A stretch of 64,000 nt of DNA, from assembly GCA_002342685.1 (NCBI GenBank), contig DDQN01000056.1:1-64000 (forward strand), in the 5' to 3' direction. Positions 27,875 to 37,746 of the stretch are shown here, piece after piece. A program made the translations under genes and the position numbers. Below the pieces are notes generated by a model. It saw only the letters and a program-made list of their open reading frames with translations. It was not told the origin of the DNA and searched no databases. Origin of the DNA: Vibrio sp. UBA2441. GTDB taxonomy: Bacteria; Pseudomonadota; Gammaproteobacteria; Enterobacterales; Vibrionaceae. How positions within the stretch are numbered: position 1 is the stretch's first letter; each line of letters starts with the position of its first letter.

Positions 27875-27995
27875 CCTCCCCCTTTGTCTAATCGATAATA
27901 TGGTGATTTTCGCCAGGGGTTTTTGCACTCTTTATTAAGTGCGCAACTTAGTCCGATACAGAGATGAATTTGGCTAAGAATGTAAGGTATGAGTT

Positions 27996-28982
27996 ATGGG
28001 TTATTTTTTTAGACGATTGTCTTTTTATTTTGTTGCGCTGCTGGTTGCGGCTACTTTGAACTTTATTATTCCACGAGCAATGCCGGGCGATCCCGTTACT
28101 ATGATGTTTGCAAATGCGACAGCACAAGTAACCCCCGAACGTATCGAAGCAATGAAGCAATTATTAGGCTTTGTTAATGGCCCAATATGGATGCAATACT
28201 TTACTTACATGAAGAGTATTTTCAGCTGGGAGTTAGGGACATCCATAAAATTCTATCCACTAAGCGTTAATGAGTTACTTGGTAGTGCGTTTGGCTGGTC
28301 ACTTTTTTTAGCCGGTTCAGCCGTCGCGCTCTCTTTTTCTATCGGTTCTATGCTGGGTATTTTCGCTGCCTGGAAACGCGGTAGCGCATACGACACTATC
28401 GTCACTCCGGGAACGTTGGTTATTCAGGCTGTACCGCAAGTGGTTATCGCAATGTTAGCCATGTTCATTTTTGCAATTGGCTTAAAATGGTTCCCAACGG
28501 GGTACGCCTATACCGCTGGAACCACTCCAGACTGGACAAGCTGGGCTTTCATCAAAGACGTTGCGTATCACGCTGTTCTTCCTCTTTTGTGCGCGTCAAT
28601 CGTGCAAATTGGTGGCTTCCTGATCAACATGCGAAACAACATGATTAACCTGCTTGCCGAAGATTATATCATCATGGCGAAAGGTAAAGGGTTGAGCGAA
28701 AACCGAGTTATCTTCAACTACGCCGCCAGAAATGCCTTACTTCCAAGTGTCACCGCGCTTTCTATGTCGCTGGGTATGGCTATCGGGGGACAGTTAATTG
28801 TCGAAATTATTTTTAACTACCCAGGGCTAGGAACCGTTCTTTTTAACGCCATTACGTCTCGTGATTACCAAGTACTTCAAGGCCAGTTACTCATCATGAC
28901 GCTGTTTATGCTGTTCTTTAACCTGCTGGCTGACATGCTGTATGTGGTTCTTGATCCTCGTTTACGTAAAGGAGGCAAATAA
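27996..28982 (+). CDS. Chitin-oligosaccharide ABC importer permease 1
   Basis: Inner-membrane permease of the DppB/OppB type, 328 residues with six membrane segments. The first spans about 9-28, and the EAA loop is near residues 225-245 (EDYIIMAKGKGLSE). It pairs with the following permease. Its stop lies 1 bp before the next ATG, whose AAAGGAGG ribosome binding site is inside this gene. Confidence 0.93.
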   Translation: MGYFFRRLSFYFVALLVAATLNFIIPRAMPGDPVTMMFANATAQVTPERIEAMKQLLGFVNGPIWMQYFTYMKSIFSWELGTSIKFYPLSVNELLGSAFGWSLFLAGSAVALSFSIGSMLGIFAAWKRGSAYDTIVTPGTLVIQAVPQVVIAMLAMFIFAIGLKWFPTGYAYTAGTTPDWTSWAFIKDVAYHAVLPLLCASIVQIGGFLINMRNNMINLLAEDYIIMAKGKGLSENRVIFNYAARNALLPSVTALSMSLGMAIGGQLIVEIIFNYPGLGTVLFNAITSRDYQVLQGQLLIMTLFMLFFNLLADMLYVVLDPRLRKGGK

Positions 28983-28983
28983 T

Positions 28984-30009
28984 ATGAGTAATCTTCTTAA
29001 ACTTATCCGTGGCAATCGGATTGCGATGATCGGTGTCATGATATTAGGCTCCTTTTTATTTATTGCTCTGGCAGCACCATTAATCACCAAACATGCACCA
29101 GATAAACGTACAGGTAACCCTCACGAGTACCCTGCATTTGTTGTGCAATCAGCCAAAGCTAACCAAAGTGGATGGATAGCTGAAAATTTAGCCACTGACC
29201 GAAGAACCTTGCATATGTCTAAAAAGGCAGACCATGTGCTTGGAACGTCGCGCATGGGTAGAGATATCTGGTCACAGGTCGTTTATGGCGCTCGAGTTTC
29301 CTTAGCTGTCGGCTTTGGTGCAGGTATTACCGTGTGCTTCCTAGCCACCATTATAGGTATATCTGCGGGGTATTTTGGTGGACGAGTAGACGACGTATTA
29401 ACTGCAGCAATGAACATCATGCTAGTGATACCCCAGTATCCACTATTGTTTGTGATGGCGGCATTTATTGGTGAAGCGGGACCATTAACCATAGCACTAA
29501 TTATTGGCTGTACATCTTGGGCTTGGGGCGCGCGCGTTGTTCGTTCTCAGACTCTGGCATTGAGAGAAAAAGAGTTTGTTAAGGCAGCGGAAGTTTTAGG
29601 GGAGTCATCCTGGCGCATCATCTTTGTCGAGATCTTGCCAAACCTTATCTCAATCGCAGGAGCCAGTTTCATAGGCTCAGTCATGTACGCCATTATGATG
29701 GAGGCCACAATCTCGTTTCTGGGTCTTGGCGACCCGAACACTATTAGCTGGGGCATCATGCTCTACAACGTACAAACCTCGTCTTCAATGTTGATTGGCG
29801 CATGGTGGGAACTACTGGCGCCATGTATGGCGTTAACTTTACTTGTTACTGGCTTAGCGCTACTGAACTTTGCAGTAGATGAAATTGCCAACCCTCAGCT
29901 TCGTTCGCACAAGGGAATGAAACGCTGGAAGAAACTAGCTCAACAAGACAGAAAACATCGAGTAGAAAAAGTAACGGCTCAACAAACGATTTGGAACGGA
30001 GACAAATAA
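28984..30009 (+). CDS. Chitin-oligosaccharide ABC importer permease 2
   Basis: Partner permease of the DppC/OppC type, 341 residues from the ATG at 28984. That start follows a near-perfect AAAGGAGG, while an earlier in-frame ATG at 28942 lies inside the previous gene. An N-terminal membrane segment (about 13-35), a periplasmic loop and the transmembrane core with the EAA-type loop are seen. The C-terminal tail is basic. Confidence 0.92.
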   Translation: MSNLLKLIRGNRIAMIGVMILGSFLFIALAAPLITKHAPDKRTGNPHEYPAFVVQSAKANQSGWIAENLATDRRTLHMSKKADHVLGTSRMGRDIWSQVVYGARVSLAVGFGAGITVCFLATIIGISAGYFGGRVDDVLTAAMNIMLVIPQYPLLFVMAAFIGEAGPLTIALIIGCTSWAWGARVVRSQTLALREKEFVKAAEVLGESSWRIIFVEILPNLISIAGASFIGSVMYAIMMEATISFLGLGDPNTISWGIMLYNVQTSSSMLIGAWWELLAPCMALTLLVTGLALLNFAVDEIANPQLRSHKGMKRWKKLAQQDRKHRVEKVTAQQTIWNGDK

Positions 30010-30010
30010 C

Positions 30011-30994
30011 ATGACTGAATCACTTATCTCGATCCGTAACCTATGCGTAGATTACATTACCAATGCCGGTGATGTCAGAGCTTGTAACAATGTAAGCTTT
30101 GACATTGGCAAAGGAGAGGTCTTTGGCTTAGCTGGTGAATCAGGGTGCGGTAAATCCACCGTTGCCTTTTCCCTGATGCGATTGCACAAACCACCTGCAT
30201 TTATCACCCACGGGGAGGTTGTTTTTAATGGTGAAGATATCCTTCAATACAGTGATCAGCAGATGCAAGGTTTTCGATGGAGCCAGATGTCTATGGTTTT
30301 TCAGAGTGCAATGAATGCACTCAACCCAGTATTGACTATTGAAGAGCAATTCTGCGATGTAATCATGCGTCATACAAACTTAACTCGTTATGAAGCTATT
30401 CGCCGGGCACAAAAGCTACTCGAAATTGTAGATATCCACCCCAGCCGTTTAACAGATTACCCTCACCAGTTTTCCGGTGGCATGCGTCAGCGTTTAGTTA
30501 TTGCTATAGCTTTAGCTCTGAACCCTAAAATGATCATCATGGATGAACCGACAACCGCATTAGATGTTGTCGTCCAACGTGAAATATTACAAAAAATTTA
30601 CGCACTTAAAGAAGAGTTTGGCTTCTCTATCTTGTTTATTACTCATGATATTTCTTTAATGGTCGAGTTTTCTGATCGCATAGGCATTATGTATTCAGGT
30701 GAACTAATAGAAGTGGCACCATCTATAGAAATACTGCAAAAACCATTTCACCCATATACCAAAGGATTGGGAAATTCTTTCCCTCCTCTTACCGGACCTA
30801 AAACCAAACTTACCGGTATTCCAGGCAACCCGCTTAATTTACTGGAAGTCCCACAAGGCTGTCGTTTTCAAGCTAGATGTGACCGCGTCAATGAGCAATG
30901 TACAAAAGTTCCCACGGTGTTGCGCCAGATCGAACACAATCGATTCTCCAACTGCCACCTTTATGGTCAGCCTATCGCTACTCAACAAATGTAG
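30011..30994 (+). CDS. Chitin-oligosaccharide ABC importer ATPase 1
   Basis: Nucleotide-binding subunit of the DppD/OppD type, 327 residues: Walker A GESGCGKST (about 41-49), signature FSGGMRQR, Walker B MIIMDEPT, and the C-terminal oligopeptide-transporter extension with a CxxxxxxC cluster. It starts 2 bp after the second permease gene and works as a heterodimer with the next gene product. Confidence 0.93.
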   Translation: MTESLISIRNLCVDYITNAGDVRACNNVSFDIGKGEVFGLAGESGCGKSTVAFSLMRLHKPPAFITHGEVVFNGEDILQYSDQQMQGFRWSQMSMVFQSAMNALNPVLTIEEQFCDVIMRHTNLTRYEAIRRAQKLLEIVDIHPSRLTDYPHQFSGGMRQRLVIAIALALNPKMIIMDEPTTALDVVVQREILQKIYALKEEFGFSILFITHDISLMVEFSDRIGIMYSGELIEVAPSIEILQKPFHPYTKGLGNSFPPLTGPKTKLTGIPGNPLNLLEVPQGCRFQARCDRVNEQCTKVPTVLRQIEHNRFSNCHLYGQPIATQQM

Positions 30995-31024
30995 AAATCG
31001 AGCAATTAAATAATGGAGAAAATT

Positions 31025-32017
31025 ATGAATAAGGGCGTTGGCGAACTACTTGTTGAGGGTAAAAATCTGATTAAAGATTTTCCTATTAGCAGTAACGCAC
31101 TCAAACAACCTATGATGCGAGCCATCAACGATGTTTCATTCAAAATGTATAAAAGTCGCGGCTTATCTGTCGTAGGAGAGTCTGGATCAGGAAAATCAAC
31201 CACAGCAAAAATGATTGCAAAGCTATATCCACCTAGTGGCGGTAGTATTGAGTACAAAGGTCAAGATATCCAGGATATCAAAAAACGTACAGACCTCATG
31301 CGTTACCGCGAAGGAGTACAAATGGTGTGGCAAGATCCGTTTGGATCTCTGAACCCAACTCACACCATTTTTCACCACATTGCACGCCCGCTACTCATTC
31401 ATAAAAAAGTGAAATCAGGAAATAAGAAAGAGCTGCAAGAACGCGTTTACGATCTGTTAGAACAGGTTGGGCTTATTCCACCGAAAGAAACCGCGGAAAA
31501 ATACCCGCATCAGTTATCTGGTGGGCAACGTCAACGCGTTAACCTAGCCAGAAATATCGCCGTTGGCGCAGAGGTAGTGCTGGCAGATGAACCCACATCA
31601 ATGCTGGACGTATCAATCCGCGCTGGTGTTCTCAACCTGATGGAAGAGATGAAATTCGAAAGAGAAATGTCTCTTCTGTATATCACTCATGATATCGCTA
31701 CTGCGCGCTATATTGCTGAAGATTTGGCTGTCATGTATGTAGGTCATATGGTTGAGTGGGGCGACACTGAAGAGATAATTCACAACCCTCAACATCCTTA
31801 TACACAGCTGCTTGTTTCGGCAGTACCAGACCCAAAGAAATCGATTCACGAAAAACTGAAAGGTAACAAAGGTGAAATTCCACTCTGGACACCAACGTCA
31901 CTTGGTTGTCCATTTTCTGGACGCTGCACTCACGCAACTGCCCGCTGCAAAGAACAGTTGCCCGAAGTGACACAGCTTTCAACCAATCATTTTGTTCGCT
32001 GTTATTTGTATGAGTGA
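31025..32017 (+). CDS. Chitin-oligosaccharide ABC importer ATPase 2
   Basis: DppF/OppF-type nucleotide-binding subunit: Walker A GESGSGKST, signature LSGGQRQR, Walker B VVLADEPT, and the C-terminal Cys-bearing extension (CPFSGRC). The ATG at 31025 (330 residues) is preferred, since TGGAG just before it serves as ribosome binding site; an in-frame ATG at 31013 overlaps that site. The gene ends at the GGG heptamer repeat. Confidence 0.92.
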   Translation: MNKGVGELLVEGKNLIKDFPISSNALKQPMMRAINDVSFKMYKSRGLSVVGESGSGKSTTAKMIAKLYPPSGGSIEYKGQDIQDIKKRTDLMRYREGVQMVWQDPFGSLNPTHTIFHHIARPLLIHKKVKSGNKKELQERVYDLLEQVGLIPPKETAEKYPHQLSGGQRQRVNLARNIAVGAEVVLADEPTSMLDVSIRAGVLNLMEEMKFEREMSLLYITHDIATARYIAEDLAVMYVGHMVEWGDTEEIIHNPQHPYTQLLVSAVPDPKKSIHEKLKGNKGEIPLWTPTSLGCPFSGRCTHATARCKEQLPEVTQLSTNHFVRCYLYE

Positions 32018-32020
32018 TGA

Positions 32021-32049
32021 GCGATGGGCGATGGGCGATGGGCGATGGG
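32021..32049 (+). repeat. GCGATGG heptamer repeat, four copies
   Basis: Four tandem GCGATGG units give GGG at 32026, 32033, 32040 and 32047, each separated by CGAT, a canonical G-quadruplex pattern. The array starts 4 bp after the ATPase 2 stop and ends 9 bp before the GH9 ribosome binding site, within the operon. Confidence 0.9.
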
Positions 32050-32071
32050 ATTTTAGCTAAGGAGATTAGTG

Positions 32072-33802
32072 ATGCAAATTTTGACTAACCATATTGGTTA
32101 TGAGCAAAAAGGTTCTAAGCAAGCTATTTTGATGACAACACAGTTGGAGTTGCCAAACAAAACGGCATCTCTTGTTTGTGCTAAGAGCCATCAAGTTGTT
32201 GCAACGCTTGATCTTGTTGATCAAGGTAAGGTCGCGAATTGGCATACTGGCAATTACTACTGTATTGATTTTTCATCCTATTCAAAGCTCGGTAGTTTTT
32301 ACATCTGTTACGATACTACCCGTTCAGAAGTGTTTAGAATTGACCAGTTCCTGTTAATGAGAAACACTTTTTCTGATGTTCTTCATTACTTTAAATCACA
32401 ACGTAGCGGAGGCATTTTTGATCAAAAAGATGCTGAAGTAACTCTACTTGGAAGCAACAAAACTGCCGATGTACGAGGTGGGTGGTACGATGCTTCTGGC
32501 GATGTCAGCAAATACCTTAGCCACCTTTCCTACGCGAATTACCTCAATCCACAGCAGACTCCGATGGTTGTCTGGAACATGCTTAAAGGGCTGAGTTTAT
32601 TAGACGGCAACTGTCACTTCCCTTCATTTTCCAGACTCCGTTTAACTGAAGAAGCTTTGTATGGCGCTGACTTCTTAGTGAGAATGCAGGACGAAAAAGG
32701 ATTTTTCTATACCACTGTTTTCGATAAGTGGAGTAAAGATATTAATCAGAGAGAAATCTGCGCCTATTCATCTCAAAAAGGCCACAAATCTAGTGACTAC
32801 CAAGCAGGTTTTCGCCAAGGCGCTGGGGTTTCCATTGCTGCACTAGCCGCCGCACCTAGATTAAATGAGAATGGTGAATTCAATTCCGAGATATATTTAA
32901 AGTGTGCGATAAATGGCTATCAGCATTTATTGGAACACAACCTTGAATACCTAGATGATGGTGAGCAGAACATCATTGATGAATACTGTGCTCTACTCGC
33001 TAGCACAGAACTTTATCGAGCCACCAAGAATCAATTTTATTTAGCAGAAAGTAGAAAGTGGGCGAATGCTCTTAGCAATAGGCAGCATTCTGACAACATT
33101 ATGCAGAATTATTGGGCAGCGAATAATGATAAAAGTCGCCCTTTTTATCACGCCAGTGATGCCGGATTACCTGTTATCGCACTTAGCGAATACCTCTCAA
33201 TAGAACCCAACGATGGACAAAAAAACTCAATAAAATCAACAGTAGAGTTTGCTATGATCTTTGAGGTCATGATAACAAAAAAAACAATCAACCCATTTGG
33301 TTATCCACGACAGTTTGTTCTTTCTTCTGATGGAGACAAACAAGATACGTTTTTTATCCCACATAAAAATGAATCTGGATATTGGTGGCAGGGAGAAAAC
33401 GCCCGTATCGCATCACTAGTAACAGCCGCTATGTTATCTCTGCCCTATGTAGACTCCCCTCAATTAAAACAACAACTTTCAGAATACGCTCAAAATGGAT
33501 TGAACTGGATATTAGGATTAAACCCTTTTGATCTCTGTATGTTAGACGGTCATGGGAGAAACAACCCAGACTACCTTCCTGAGCAAGGCTTCTTTAACGC
33601 TAAAGGAGGCATTTGTAACGGCATAACATCTGGCTTTGAAGACGAAAGTGATATTGCTTTTAATCCGAAGAAGCAAAAAAACGATATGTTACAAAACTGG
33701 CGCTGGGGAGAACAATGGATTCCTCATTCCGCATGGTATTTGCTTGCCATTATTAGCCAATTTCATATGCAAAATTCCAAGAATAAAAAGGATCAACAAT
33801 GA
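32072..33802 (+). CDS. GH9 family glucosaminidase of chitin operon
   Basis: Glycoside hydrolase family 9 protein with an N-terminal immunoglobulin-like domain (about 1-90) and the (alpha/alpha)6 catalytic domain. The DASGD motif at 140-144 carries the catalytic base; Glu523 or Glu525 (FEDESD) is the candidate acid. No signal peptide, so cytoplasmic. Vibrionaceae homologues have, as I recall, been characterised as exo-beta-D-glucosaminidases acting on deacetylated chitin oligomers. The ATG at 32072 is 7 bp after TAAGGAG; a GTG sits directly before it. The stop overlaps the gspK start (ATGA). Confidence 0.88.
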   Translation: MQILTNHIGYEQKGSKQAILMTTQLELPNKTASLVCAKSHQVVATLDLVDQGKVANWHTGNYYCIDFSSYSKLGSFYICYDTTRSEVFRIDQFLLMRNTFSDVLHYFKSQRSGGIFDQKDAEVTLLGSNKTADVRGGWYDASGDVSKYLSHLSYANYLNPQQTPMVVWNMLKGLSLLDGNCHFPSFSRLRLTEEALYGADFLVRMQDEKGFFYTTVFDKWSKDINQREICAYSSQKGHKSSDYQAGFRQGAGVSIAALAAAPRLNENGEFNSEIYLKCAINGYQHLLEHNLEYLDDGEQNIIDEYCALLASTELYRATKNQFYLAESRKWANALSNRQHSDNIMQNYWAANNDKSRPFYHASDAGLPVIALSEYLSIEPNDGQKNSIKSTVEFAMIFEVMITKKTINPFGYPRQFVLSSDGDKQDTFFIPHKNESGYWWQGENARIASLVTAAMLSLPYVDSPQLKQQLSEYAQNGLNWILGLNPFDLCMLDGHGRNNPDYLPEQGFFNAKGGICNGITSGFEDESDIAFNPKKQKNDMLQNWRWGEQWIPHSAWYLLAIISQFHMQNSKNKKDQQ

Positions 33803-34701
33803 CAGTTTACTATGCCGGTGTCGATGGCGGCGGTACTTCATGCAGAGCAAGAATCCGCAATGAACTTGGCGAGTTAGTCGGTGAGTCCAAAAGTGGAAGC
33901 GCCAATATTCTACTGGGAACCCAACTCGCTATGGAATCAGTAATCGAAGCAATCAATGGCGCTGCAAAACAAGGAAACTTGCCAGAATACCAGTTCAACA
34001 ATATGCATGTAGGGCTCGCATTAGCGGGAGCAGAACAGAAATTAGCCTGGCATGAGTTTATGCATCTTCCCCACCCTTTTTTAAGTATGACATTAAATAC
34101 CGATGCCTACGGCGCTTGTATCGGTGCTCATAATGGTGAGAACGGCGCCATTATGATCGCAGGGACGGGCTCTTGTGGCATTTTTCTTCAAGATGGTAAT
34201 CAGCACGTGCTCGGCGGAAGAGAGTTTCCTATATCCGATCAAGGTAGTGGTGCCATTATGGGATTACACCTTATCCAACAAACCATTCTTGCTTATGATG
34301 GCATTCGTCCAAAAACAGCGCTTACAGAACGAATCCTGCACCTTTTTTCGAACGATATTGACAATATTGTCTCATGGTCTAAAACTGCAAAACCTTGTGA
34401 CTACGGCAAGTTCTCCCCAGACATTTTTGATTTTTTCAAACAAAACGATCCCCTAGCAGCGGAACTGTTAAAACAAACTGCAACTGATATTGAGATGTAC
34501 TTAAACGCGCTGCGAGGTAAAGGAGCCACCCGTATCGCACTGATGGGTGGCATTGCTGAGCGTATTGAACAATGGCTTTCACCACAAATACAACAATACA
34601 TAGTTAAGCCACGCTTTGATGCTATTGAAGGCGCGTTGATGATGGCAGGCATACCAAAACACAACCTATACATATCTACAAATTATGGGAGTTCACAATG
34701 A
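33799..34701 (+). CDS. gspK: Glucosamine kinase GspK
   Basis: ATP-dependent kinase of the BadF/BadG/GspK family (ASKHA fold), 300 residues. Phosphate motifs are GVDGGGTS at the N-terminus and AGTGSCG (about 119-125). In V. cholerae this enzyme is specific for glucosamine, making GlcN-6-P for NagB. Overlapping ATGA junctions join it to the genes before and after, indicating coupled translation. Confidence 0.92.
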   Translation: MTVYYAGVDGGGTSCRARIRNELGELVGESKSGSANILLGTQLAMESVIEAINGAAKQGNLPEYQFNNMHVGLALAGAEQKLAWHEFMHLPHPFLSMTLNTDAYGACIGAHNGENGAIMIAGTGSCGIFLQDGNQHVLGGREFPISDQGSGAIMGLHLIQQTILAYDGIRPKTALTERILHLFSNDIDNIVSWSKTAKPCDYGKFSPDIFDFFKQNDPLAAELLKQTATDIEMYLNALRGKGATRIALMGGIAERIEQWLSPQIQQYIVKPRFDAIEGALMMAGIPKHNLYISTNYGSSQ

Positions 34702-36599
34702 GTTTTCGACTTGATCTTACGGTTATCAGTGAAAATGAAAATACAACCAAGCTGGCACTAACCTTAAATAACTTCAGTAACTCAGCCTTAAGTGATTGGA
34801 CATTACATTTTATTTTTGGCCGCTATATTCAACCAGACAGTTTGTCTCACGGTTACATCCGACAAATTGGCAGCTACTGTAGTATCACTCCGGAAAAGAA
34901 CAATGAGATTGCCGCAGGTTCTTCTCACTATTTTGAGTTTTTGGTAAATACACCACCATTTAGATTAATTAGTGATGGTATTAAAGATGCGGTTATCCAA
35001 ACTCAAGTATCTCGTATACCACTAGAGATAACACCATTGTCCTTGCTCTCATTGAATGCAGCAAAAACCTCAATTCCCGATGTAAAGCCAGCTGAACTAG
35101 CCTTACTTCCCTTGCCAAACAATCTAGTCAGGCTGCACGGAAATTTAGTTATTGAAAATCAATTGGTTATTTCATCCGAACAGCTTAGCGATACAGCAAC
35201 ATCTTGGTTTTGTGAAGAAATACAACAAAACAACAATATCAAAATCCATTTTAGTGATGATAATGCAAACCTCAATCTTAGAATAAATTCGGCGCTGGAT
35301 AATCAAGCATACACATTACGGATATCCGAACACGTGATAACTATAGAATCAAATAGTCACGTAGGATTTATTCATGCTTATGCTAGCCTGCTTCAGCTGT
35401 GTAGTCATCAGAGTACCTCTATTGTTTTGCCCTGTGTCGAGATTACCGATAAGCCCACATATCAATATCGGGGACTGATGCTTGATTGTGCAAGACATTT
35501 TCATCCCGTTGAGCATGTTAAGCGGCTAATAAATCAATTGGCTCATTATAAATTCAATACTTTTCACTGGCACTTAACCGATGATGAAGCATGGAGAATC
35601 GAGATTAATGCCTTTCCAGAACTAACAAATGTAGGAGCATGGAGAGGGCCTAATGAAAAACTAGAACCACAGTTTTCTCATATCAGTCAGAAATATGGCG
35701 GATATTACTCTCAAGATGACATTAGATCTGTTGTTGCTTATGCACAAGAACGAGGCATAGTGGTCATTCCTGAAATTGATATACCTGGCCATTGTCGAGC
35801 TGCCATTAAAGCACTGCCTAAACTTCTTTGTGAACAAAATGACACATCAGACTATCTCAGTGTCCAGTTTTATTCAGATAATGTGCTCAACCCTGCGCTA
35901 AAAGGAACTTACCTCTTTATCGACAAAGTCATCGAAGAAATTTGCCTGCTATTTCCTTCACCTTATATTCATATTGGCGCGGACGAAGTGCCAGACGGAG
36001 TCTGGGGAAACAGTCCTGCCTGTCAACGTTTATTAGAAGAGCAAGGTTATTCTGACTTCAAAGCACTGCAAGGTCACCTACTCAGTTACGCAGAGAAATC
36101 TATTCAAAGCTATGATAAAAGAATGGTGGGTTGGGAAGAGGTACAACAAGGAAACAAAGTCACTAAAGATACGGTCATTTATTCTTGGCAAAATGAAGAA
36201 GCCGCAATCAACTGCGCTAAGCAAGGTTATGATGTTGTACTTCAACCAGCTCAAACTACGTATCTAGATATGGCGCAAGATTACCAGCCAGAAGAAACCG
36301 GAGTATATTGGGCAAATATATTGACTCTCGAACAAGCATACCGCTATAAACCACTCGCACACATAAAGTCAGATAATCCTATCAGAAACCGTATTAAGGG
36401 TATTCAATGCGCTCTATGGTGTGAATATGTGACTCACGTAGATCAGATAGACTATATGCTATTTCCACGCATTATTGCCACCGCTGAAGTCGCTTGGACT
36501 ATGAATGACAAACAAGTTTGGACGGGGTTTCTATCTCGCCTGCAAGCGCACATTCCTAGGCTAGAGCAAAATAACATTCAATATCGAACATTATGCTAA
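34698..36599 (+). CDS. Beta-N-acetylhexosaminidase, GH20
   Basis: Hydrolyses GlcNAc from the non-reducing end of imported chitin oligosaccharides. 633 residues with no signal peptide, so cytoplasmic. An N-terminal chitobiase-like domain, a GH20b domain and the TIM barrel are seen, with the catalytic Asp429-Glu430 pair in GADEVPD and the HWHLTDDEAWR motif. It is the last gene of the operon here. In V. cholerae I recall a chitobiose phosphorylase and a mutase gene following. Confidence 0.94.
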   Translation: MSFRLDLTVISENENTTKLALTLNNFSNSALSDWTLHFIFGRYIQPDSLSHGYIRQIGSYCSITPEKNNEIAAGSSHYFEFLVNTPPFRLISDGIKDAVIQTQVSRIPLEITPLSLLSLNAAKTSIPDVKPAELALLPLPNNLVRLHGNLVIENQLVISSEQLSDTATSWFCEEIQQNNNIKIHFSDDNANLNLRINSALDNQAYTLRISEHVITIESNSHVGFIHAYASLLQLCSHQSTSIVLPCVEITDKPTYQYRGLMLDCARHFHPVEHVKRLINQLAHYKFNTFHWHLTDDEAWRIEINAFPELTNVGAWRGPNEKLEPQFSHISQKYGGYYSQDDIRSVVAYAQERGIVVIPEIDIPGHCRAAIKALPKLLCEQNDTSDYLSVQFYSDNVLNPALKGTYLFIDKVIEEICLLFPSPYIHIGADEVPDGVWGNSPACQRLLEEQGYSDFKALQGHLLSYAEKSIQSYDKRMVGWEEVQQGNKVTKDTVIYSWQNEEAAINCAKQGYDVVLQPAQTTYLDMAQDYQPEETGVYWANILTLEQAYRYKPLAHIKSDNPIRNRIKGIQCALWCEYVTHVDQIDYMLFPRIIATAEVAWTMNDKQVWTGFLSRLQAHIPRLEQNNIQYRTLC

Positions 36600-36621
36600 T
36601 CCAATACTCATAAGCTTTAAC

Positions 36622-36645
36622 TTGGCCCTCTTTTAGCAGGGCCAA
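36622..36645. terminator. Hairpin at the end of the chitin operon
   Basis: TTGGCCCT (36622-36629) pairs with AGGGCCAA (36638-36645). No T tract on either strand, so a weak terminator or mRNA-protecting stem between converging transcripts. Confidence 0.45.
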
Positions 36646-36711
36646 ATCTAAATTACGCTGATGGACCAGTGCAATAAATACATCCTTTATACTGATACTG
36701 GGTAGGTTATT

Positions 36712-37746
36712 TTAATGGTTAAATACCATCGCCCCTTCGTTTTCTAGCACAATTTTAACTGTGTCACTGACCGCTAAACGTTCTGAAGATGTCGCTAAAA
36801 TTTTATTACCATCAACCTCAATAGCGTAACGACAATGATCACCCATAAACTGTTGTTCGATTACGTTCGCCAGTCCTTCCGTGTGCTTTTTCAACTGAAT
36901 ATTTTGAGGACGCAACAATACTTGGCAAGTATCACCGACCCGAATAAGAGCTGATGAAGTCGCTTTAATGATTCCAAGTGACGTTTTATATTCTGTATCG
37001 TTCAACTTAATTGCTGTTAAATAACTGCCGCCGCCCAAGAAATCGGCCACAAGCTTACTGGATGGCTGATGGTAAAGTTCCGATGCACTGCCAAACTGTT
37101 CAATCACTCCTTTATGCATAACCGCCATTTTATCAGAAAAAGCAAATGCCTCTTCACGGCTATGGGTAACAAAAATAGCGGTAACACCCTGCTGTTTAAA
37201 GATTTTACGGATCTGTAAAATTAACTCATGGCGCACTTGCGTATCAATATTAGAGAAGGGCTCATCCAACAAAAGCAGGTCCGGTTTATAAGCAAGAGAG
37301 CGAGCGATCGCAACACGTTGTTGCTGACCTCCAGAGAGCTGATGTGGGTACCTTTCTCCGTAATCAGACAGGTGCACCATAGATAGCATCTCTTTTACTC
37401 GCTGTTCTACTTCGTCTGAGTTATAACCTTTTAGACCAAAGGCTATATTTTCCGCAACATTAAGATGTGGAAAAAGCGCATAATCCTGAAAAATCATGCC
37501 TATATTTCTTTGCTCTGGCGGTATCCAAGATTTACCATCATCTAATAGTGCTCCACTTAAGCTTAAACGACCTCCACTTAATGGAATCAACCCAGCAATG
37601 GCCTTGAGAAGTGTTGTTTTTCCGCAACCACTAGCCCCAAGAAGACAAACTATCTCTCCTTGATCTACCTTTAAAGACAGTGACTCCAGAACCGTTTGAT
37701 CATCATAGCGACATACCAGATCTTTAATCGACAGTTTACTCTTCAT
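36712..37746 (-). CDS. fbpC: Ferric iron ABC transporter, ATP-binding protein
   Basis: Nucleotide-binding subunit of a ferric-iron importer (FbpC/FutC type), 344 residues: Walker A GASGCGKTT (about 36-44), signature LSGGQQQR, Walker B LLLLDEPF, and a C-terminal TOBE-like regulatory domain. Its ATG overlaps the fbpB stop as TGATG. Last gene of the Fur-controlled fbpABC operon, converging on the chitin operon as in V. cholerae. Confidence 0.93.
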   Translation of the reverse strand: MKSKLSIKDLVCRYDDQTVLESLSLKVDQGEIVCLLGASGCGKTTLLKAIAGLIPLSGGRLSLSGALLDDGKSWIPPEQRNIGMIFQDYALFPHLNVAENIAFGLKGYNSDEVEQRVKEMLSMVHLSDYGERYPHQLSGGQQQRVAIARSLAYKPDLLLLDEPFSNIDTQVRHELILQIRKIFKQQGVTAIFVTHSREEAFAFSDKMAVMHKGVIEQFGSASELYHQPSSKLVADFLGGGSYLTAIKLNDTEYKTSLGIIKATSSALIRVGDTCQVLLRPQNIQLKKHTEGLANVIEQQFMGDHCRYAIEVDGNKILATSSERLAVSDTVKIVLENEGAMVFNH

